From Hemileia vastatrix (lineage: Eukaryota > Basidiomycota > Pucciniomycetes > Pucciniales > Zaghouaniaceae): DNA of 64,000 bases. The notes beneath the pieces are model-generated. The model saw nothing but the letters and a program-made list of their open reading frames with translations. It made no database searches and was not told where the DNA came from. Position 1 is the stretch's first letter, and every line of letters begins with the position of its first letter. A program made the translations under genes and the position numbers. This document shows positions 58,208 to 64,000 of this stretch, in pieces. The stretch is from assembly GCA_030280995.1 (NCBI GenBank), contig JASXTE010000014.1, positions 22,974,150-23,038,149 of the forward strand. Reading direction: 5' to 3'.

Positions 58208-59089
58208 TGTGGTGTTCCAAAGCTGGGTAGGCCTTTGGAGTGCATGTTTGTAGGTATTTGGTGTATAGAGCATAGTTGGGGTTATGGTGTTTTTTATTGG
58301 TGTTTTGATAGTTTTCAGATGTTTATTTGCATTTTTGTAGGCTTAAGCTAGGGTCACTTATTATGTCTCAGCTTAATGTCCTTTCTTTTATCATCATTTT
58401 GGTATGTGTTGTGTGTGACTAGCTTGTTTCTGCATGTAGTTACTGTTGTTTTGTTGTTTTAGAGGGTGTTTTGGGTGTTTTTAGGTGTTTAAGGGCCTAA
58501 AAGCGGCTTCCTACCGCCAGGCGGCCTGCCTGCCTGTGTGCATGGAAGCCTCTAGAGGCATTTTTATGCAAGTAGAAAGGTGGGAGAGTTGGATTTGGCT
58601 GGAAAAAGGCCAGGGCAGTCCATGTGTGAGATAGTTAAGCAAGTTTAAGGACATTCTAGTTTATCATCAACCATCTGGTATACCTGGAATCTCTTTGCTT
58701 CACTCTTTTGTGTGTTTGTGGTATCTTTTGGCTGGGTTGTGAAAAGGTTAAGTCTTACTTGACCTTAACTCTTGTCACTGTTTTCTCTGGTATATTCTTG
58801 CAAGCTATATCAAGTATCATTTCTTTCTCTGGTGTGGCTTTGAAACCTATATCAAGTATCATTTCTTTCTTTGGTGTGGACATTGGTCTACATTATAGTT
58901 CTTTGGTCTGGCAGTCTGTCTGGTGACTACTTACTTGGCTAATCAAGCATTCAAGTGGGTTTGGAAAGGGGTTTTAGCAAACAAGACTAATCTCACTTCA
59001 TTTTTCTAAAGGGAAAGGGGATTTTCTCTCTGGTTTTTCTCCAACTCCCTTGGTCAAGGCCTATAGCTAGTACTATAGGATTGTCTACA
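58208..59089 (+). repeat. 5' LTR of element F
   Basis: TGTGGTGTTCCAAAGCTGGG to GGATTGTCTACA, TG...CA. Matches 14,055-15,000. A 42-base segment around ATATCAAGTATCATTTCTTT is duplicated at 58,806-58,870. Confidence 0.9.
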
Positions 59090-59093
59090 TTTC

Positions 59094-59110
59094 TGGCGCC
59101 CAATGTGGGG
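59094..59110 (+). promoter_or_regulatory. primer-binding site of element F
   Basis: TGGCGCCCAATGTGGGG begins four bases after the LTR. TGGCGCC is the usual start for retroelement primer sites (complement of a tRNA 3' end with CCA). Which tRNA is not determined. Confidence 0.8.
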
Positions 59111-59204
59111 TCAAACCTGCTAGTTCTTTGTAGTATCTGTTGTTCTTGGTTGGCCCTTTTAGTGATTTTTTTCTGGAGGAATTGCTTACGCTTCCTCTAT
59201 TCTT

Positions 59205-60585
59205 ATGGTGACTGTCAGTGGGGAGGGAGGTCCTCCTGCTGTGATGGTTAGGGAGTGTTTTAGGATCAAAACTTGGAATGGTAAAAAGTTTAATGGTGAA
59301 TATGTGAAGTGATTTCTGGAGAAGTATGAGGATGCTTCTGGTGTATATAATGCTTCTTACCTGGATATTGTGAAGCAAATTATTTTCTTCATTGATGATA
59401 CAGAATCGGAGAAGGCGGTGGTAGCCATGTCTGGCTACAAGAGGAGGAGTTGGAAGTTGTTGTGCAGGGAGATAGTGGATAGATGGGGTGTAAGATTCAC
59501 TATGGTGGATCTGAATAAGGTCTTCAGTGAATGGAAACCTTATTGTGGTGTTGGTAACTTGCATAGTTACAGGAAGTTTCTGCTACAGTTTGACCCTGTG
59601 GTGGAATATTTGGTGAAGTAGAGGAGCTGGCACATGAGAATGCTGCCAAAGATGTTTTTTGGTCTTCCCTGGCTAGGGATGTCAGCATGGATGTGTTGAA
59701 GGAGCTTTCAAGGAAGGACATGATGAAGACTCTGGCTAATGGGGACCATAAGTTGCCTGCTTTGGACAAGGTGAAAGAGGCTGTGGAGGCCCATTTAAAG
59801 TTATTGGCTGTGGACACCTATCAGGAGGGGTGTGCCAAATATGTCAGAAAATTCAGTGAGGCTTTGGCTGAAGAGGAAGTTAAGATGAAGAAGGAAGAGA
59901 AGAAGGTGGAGAAGGTTCCCAAAGAGAAGAGGGACCCAGTTATGGAGCAACTGGTGGGCTTGACCAAGCAGTTGTAAATCTTTGTGTAGGAAACTCAGAA
60001 GGTGAATATGGCCTCAATGCAGCAGGCCAAGCCTTTTGAGAGGAGAGAAGGTGGCAGCAGTGATCCTTGGGTGTGCTCCTACTTTAGTAGGAGGGGCACA
60101 GGTCAAATGATTGTTGGGATCTGAACAGAGATGTGTCAGAGGGAAGGGTGGATTATGATAGCAGGGTGTTTAAGCTCCCTGATGGTTCATTTGTGAAGCC
60201 TAGTGAGGGGCAGGCTCCTGTTGATTTGGTCAAGAGAAGGGATGGTCTAAATCAGAGGAGGCCAAGATTTGATGAGATTCCTAATCAGGGGAAGTCTTCT
60301 GGTAAGGAAGGTTTTGATGTAAAGGGTAAGGGGAAGGAGGTTAATAAGGTCTCTTTTTTTACTTCTTATGGTTGTGTGGAGTTGTATTCTTGTGAAGCAC
60401 AGTCAAAAATGGAATGTTTGGCTAGTTTTTATGATGTTGATGCTGGGAGAGTGGGTAGGCCCAAGAGCACTTCACAGGCTCAGCCTAAGCCCAAGACTCC
60501 CAAGGTAGATCCAAAGATGGATTCCAGGAGGAAAGCTAGTGAGGAGCTTCACAAGATGCAGAAGGGAATCACAGATATGGGCTGA
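59205..60585 (+). pseudogene. element F gag, several stops and shifts
   Basis: ATG at 59,205: MVTVSGEGGPPAVM then KTWNGKKFNGEYVK and a TGA where a Trp codon is likely. The frame continues (YLDIVKQIIFFIDDTESEK, WKLLCREIVDRWG) to a TAG at 59,619. A second block 59,687-59,977 holds a Lys/Glu-rich coiled segment (KKEEKKVEKVPKEKR). At about 60,075-60,130 a degenerate CCHC zinc knuckle appears across a frameshift: C-S-Y-F (second Cys lost), then G-H and N-D-C in the next frame. 60,133-60,585 continues the linker (YDSRVFKLPDGSFVKPS). Confidence 0.75.
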
Positions 60586-60627
60586 CTAAGCTTTGGTGCT
60601 TATTATCTGAATGGGGATCCAATTCCA

Positions 60628-61344
60628 ATGGATTTTGATTCTTACTCTGAGGAGGATGTTCCTTTGGCTTCCTTTCCAAAGCCTAGTGGGGCCAGGGTCA
60701 CAAGTGATGGTTCTGGTTTGGTTCCTGTGGTCAGGAAACCTGTTGATGGAGGTGCTGGACCTCAAGAGGAATCAAGGCCTAAGGTGGTGAAGCCAAAAGC
60801 CCATTTTGATAGAACATTGTTTTCAGGAGGAGTTGATGTGACAGACTCTGTGTTAGAGAAAATGAATCAAGGAATTATATCCTTGACTTATGGGAAGTTG
60901 TTTACTATCAGTCCTGGTTTGGCTGAGAAGCAAAAGAATATTTTGACCAGGAGAAAGGTCTCTTCTGGGGAGGTGGAGTTTGTTTATGATTCTTCTGAGA
61001 AGTTTGGGGAGAATTTTGAGACTCATTTATCTGCTCCTTTAGGTTTTGTCAATGTTACTCTGAATGGAAAGTCCATCAGAGCTTTTGTTGATTCTGGATC
61101 ACAGATAAATCTCATTTCTTTTTCTGAGGCAACTCAATTGGGCCTCCCCATCAAAACTGGTATTGGTGGGAGCTTGAGAGGAATTGGTGGACATGTGACT
61201 GAGTTGGTTGGGACAGCAGTGTTTGTGAAGCTGGATGTTGGTGGAGCTTCTGGGAAGGTGAACTTTTATATTGCAAAAGGCACTGTTAGGGAAGTTTTGT
61301 GTGGCCCATTTTTGATGTATTTTTCAGCCAGGATTGGTTATTAA
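60628..61344 (+). CDS. element F retropepsin-like aspartic protease frame
   Basis: Open frame of 238 residues. The active-site segment IRAFVDSGSQINLISFSEAT (DSG triad variant) lies near residues 151-170, followed by the flap-like GIGGSLRGIGGHVTELVGTA and KVNFYIAKGTVREVLCGPF toward the end. Linker sequence fills the first 130 residues. In a normal element this is a domain of the gag-pol polyprotein, so it is probably not a free gene. The frame itself has no lesion. Confidence 0.75.
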   Translation: MDFDSYSEEDVPLASFPKPSGARVTSDGSGLVPVVRKPVDGGAGPQEESRPKVVKPKAHFDRTLFSGGVDVTDSVLEKMNQGIISLTYGKLFTISPGLAEKQKNILTRRKVSSGEVEFVYDSSEKFGENFETHLSAPLGFVNVTLNGKSIRAFVDSGSQINLISFSEATQLGLPIKTGIGGSLRGIGGHVTELVGTAVFVKLDVGGASGKVNFYIAKGTVREVLCGPFLMYFSARIGY

Positions 61345-61362
61345 CCTGGAGTTGAAATTAGC

Positions 61363-62390
61363 TTGGAGTTGACAGGGGAGGATGAAAGGACCTTGTATAT
61401 GAGGTTGTCTTCACCTGGTGAAGAGGGTTGGGAGACTAGGCCTGTGCTTAGGTCTATGTGCCACTGTCCTCATTGTTGTGAGAGAAGAAGGGAATATAGG
61501 GCTGCTTCTGGTTTTTTGGAAGGTGGCTCAGGCTCTGATGGAGTGCCTTATTTTTTAGAGTAGGTGGAACTGATCACCCAAGTAGTGAAACCCCTCCCCA
61601 TTTCAGTGGAAATTCCAGGTTGTATTAGGTCAGCTCATTTGGAGATATTCCAAGTGGATTTTCATCTTTCTTTGTATAATGTTTCTCTTCTTTGCAAGAA
61701 TTCTTCAAGTTTTTTATTAAGTCTCTTTTCATTTAATGGTTTCAAGATTATTTTTATTTCAAGTTCAAGAGGAAAGATGAGTTTTATGTCTGTGGAATGG
61801 AAAAGCTTTGTGGAAAGTGAGATTGGGGTCTAAAAGCAAGTCCTCCAAATTGTGCACTTCTAGGGTTAGTTCTACACCTTTCAAAAACATTACATTGGCC
61901 ACATATGTGAGAGATTGTGAAACCCTGGTTTCTTTTTTAGGAAAGTTTCCCGATCAAATAAAAAAGAAAAAAAATTTAAGATAATTGAAGATAATTAAGA
62001 AAAAAATCTGAAGATAAAGAAGAAAGAAGATCAAATTTTTTTTTTCAAGATTATTTGGCTGAAGAGGTGAAGAGTGGTGGAATTGAGGTTGAGAGTGAGG
62101 AGGAGAATGAGAATGTGGAATGGAAAAGCTTTGGGGAGGTGAGATTGGGGTCTACAAGTAAGCCATCCCAATTGTGCACTTCAAGGGTTTCTTCTACACC
62201 TTTCAAAAACATTACCTTGGCCACACCCGTGAGCATTGGGGAAACCCCTGTTTGTTTTTGTAGGAATATTTTAGAAGTCCCTGTTGAAGATGAAGATTTC
62301 GAAGTGGATTCTGCTAAGTACAAGAAGGTAGCAGTGAAGGTTAGGCCTGTCAATGAGCCTATTCTAGTTGGGCTGAACCCACCTTTGTAG
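61363..62390 (+). pseudogene. element F post-protease region with internal duplication
   Basis: Short frames (CHCPHCCERRREYRAASGF near 61,470; EWKSFGEVRLGSTSKPSQL at 62,120; VKVRPVNEPILVGLNPPL ending at 62,390). A segment of about 155 bases at 61,789-61,945 is repeated at 62,116-62,270. Reverse transcriptase would be expected next but is absent. Confidence 0.6.
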
Positions 62391-62399
62391 AGGCCTTCT

Positions 62400-63573
62400 G
62401 TCAGTATATCTAGTATTTAAGTATGATTTAAAAGTATTTATTAATGGTCATACTACTTATTAATATATTATTTAGTGATTAAACCTCAGGGAAAGACTAA
62501 TAAAATAGTTATACTCAAATAAAACTCACAATACTTGGATTTAAATGCATGCTAGTGGTGGAAAATAGATGAATATAATATAGTTATAGCTTATATAAAG
62601 ATAATATCAATTTATAAAGACTTTATAATATATTTCTGAATGATAATAATTGTTTTATAATGTTTATTTGAATTTTAGTAAGTAAGTGATGTCTAATAAC
62701 CATCAAAATCCTCCCTTACTTATACCAAAATCCACTGGAGTGCACACACCTTCAATCCAGATGATGTCACTGCTATCCCCGGAAATTACAGAACTGTGAG
62801 GGCACATCACCTCCCCATGGTGTCCACTTCAAGAATATTTAACACCCATATCTCCAGTAAGGACCCTCCATCACAATTAATGATAACACAGACCCATACC
62901 ATAAATAGAAAATCAAGATAAAAGCAGATACCATAATGAAACAGGTAAAATAACTCATCCAAAGAGAATAAAATGAAACCCAAAGCATATTAGGAAAAAG
63001 ATGAAATGTAAAAGCTCCCAATAACATCCCCAAGCATCCATATTAACCCAGCAATGACCTCCCAACCCATAAATCCGTGAATATCCATCCAAGGAAGCAG
63101 ATTAAGTTGTCCAAACTGAATGTATGCGCCTGAAATAGATGTTTATGCTTCTTTAGGCATTTTGAGTCCACTTGATATGTCTATATGACCTTAAATAAGC
63201 AGAAAACCAAAGATTATAGGCTATTAAGAGGCTAAAACCCACTTATATACTCAAATATACATAATATACTGCATATTTCACTGAATATGAAATTTATGTA
63301 TACATATAAGCTTATGTATGTCAAAAATTACTTAATATCACTTAAGTTAAGTATATTATAACTCCATTAACACCTTAATAAGTATTATTAAGCTATGGAT
63401 AAGCTATTTAAACTACTATAATTTATATAATAGAGTAATAATTATATATATATGTAATATAATCATATATATTATTGTTTTAACCTTATTTTTAAGATAT
63501 AAGCTTAATGTACTTAAGGTTATCTTATTTAAAGTATGAGAAATACTCAGTCCTAGTAATATCTAGGCTGACA
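62400..63573 (-). mobile_element. 3' LTR of a minus-strand gypsy element (J)
   Basis: Minus strand start TGTCAGCCTAGATATTACTA at 63,573, directly preceded by the polypurine tract GGGTGAGGGAG. Strongly AT-rich. The far end near 62,400 is approximate. 62,839-63,033 minus is a spurious frame. Confidence 0.75.
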
Positions 63574-63686
63574 CTCCCTCACCCAAAAAAAACAATAAAA
63601 AAAATGTTAAGACACTTTAATTAAAAGTAAGGAGTGAATAGAAATTTTTTTAAATTTTCTATAATACATATACTGAATAAACAGTA

Positions 63687-64000
63687 TTATTTTGATTTAA
63701 ATTTTTTCAAGAGATTTTTAAAATCAGAGATTTCATTTTCTGGAATCCACTGGTCACATTCACTTGATTTATTTTAAAATCTTAATAGATACTCAACTCC
63801 CTTTTCTTTAGTAAGGTGTCTCTTTTTATGTATCTTTTCAATTTCTTCCTTTTCAACTATTTCTTCAGGTTTCTGTTTATGCCTTCCTGATCTTCTTGGA
63901 AATAGAGCAGTATCATTAGAATGGTATGGTTTTATAAGAGAAATAGGAAATACTGGATGTTTTCTATCATATGGTGCATATAGAATAACTTCAACAGCAT
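63687..64000 (-). pseudogene. gypsy J: C-terminal chromodomain
   Basis: Minus strand, entering from the window edge: AVEVILYAPYDRKHPVFPIS, a basic RRSGRHKQKPEE linker, then a chromodomain (EIEKIHKKRHLTKEKGVEYL, CDQWIPENEISDF). One in-frame TAA falls in LLRF-stop-NKSS. Homologous to 18,920-19,232. The rest of pol lies outside the window. Confidence 0.85.

Larger units (their letters stand above)
58208..62390 (+). mobile_element. LTR element F: LTR, primer site, gag, protease; no RT
   Basis: 5' LTR 58,208-59,089, a primer-binding site, broken gag and a retropepsin-like frame, then sequence that ends at 62,390 without reverse transcriptase, integrase or 3' LTR. The right side abuts the minus-strand LTR starting near 62,400. 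The solo LTR at 14,055-15,000 is the same family. Confidence 0.82.

Noticed and set aside
59085..59564. 159-residue minus-strand frame
   Set aside because: Covers the primer site and gag start of element F; no recognisable content.
1..64000. tRNA, rRNA or other structured RNA genes
   Set aside because: No cloverleaf box A/B pair, rRNA core or riboswitch pattern was recognised by eye; a covariance-model scan would be decisive.

Overview
The window looks like a repeat-swollen, AT-rich genome of a rust fungus (Pucciniales). Two things suggest this. The one clear housekeeping gene, splicing factor 1, has short fungal-type introns. The transposon families also resemble ones I associate with large rust genomes; Austropuccinia psidii is my best guess, but this is inference from family resemblance without any search. 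Only about 51-55 kb is ordinary host territory. The rest is transposable elements inserted into one another.

Layout. 1-3,070: AT-rich sequence ending in a palindromic repeat terminus. 3,073-6,401: decayed Ty3/gypsy chromovirus remnant with a 3' LTR. 6,402-12,522: non-coding AT-rich repeats, including an 8-unit hairpin-forming tandem array. 12,523-45,240: one LTR (called H) that appears to have received three copies of the same PIF/Harbinger DNA transposon family (called B). B1 lies at 12,881-25,358, B2/3 at 25,395-35,603 and B4/5 at 35,736-45,240. B1 was later hit by a solo LTR (14,055-15,000) and by a gypsy element with nearly identical LTRs (15,032-20,376). B4/5 was hit by LTR C1 (37,986-42,926), which was itself hit by a different Harbinger element, D (39,481-42,671). 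D carries the only intact transposase gene here. 46,305-49,852: solo LTR C2 holding a short foldback derivative, B6. 50,487-50,697: a MITE. 51,170-53,198: SF1/BBP in seven exons. 54,212-54,586: a possible secreted protein. 58,208-62,390: a gag-protease LTR element without reverse transcriptase. 62,400-64,000: the LTR and chromodomain end of another gypsy element on the minus strand.

The main observation is the gene content of Harbinger family B. Taking B1 and B4/5 together and mentally removing younger insertions, the family carries three genes in fixed order and orientation. These are a DDE transposase, a protein with the HxD...H pattern of Tet/JBP-like 2-oxoglutarate-Fe(II) oxygenases in the same direction, and a convergent DNA-binding-type accessory protein with a coiled-coil tail. 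Fungal TET/JBP genes are known to associate with KDZ transposons. Carriage by a Harbinger element would be a different partnership: a transposon carrying a putative modified-base eraser. All B copies here are broken, and the oxygenase copies show different losses at iron-ligand positions.

Palindromes, subterminal repeats and giant inverted repeats recur in the Harbinger elements. Target-site duplications and paralogous empty sites let much of the insertion order be read directly.
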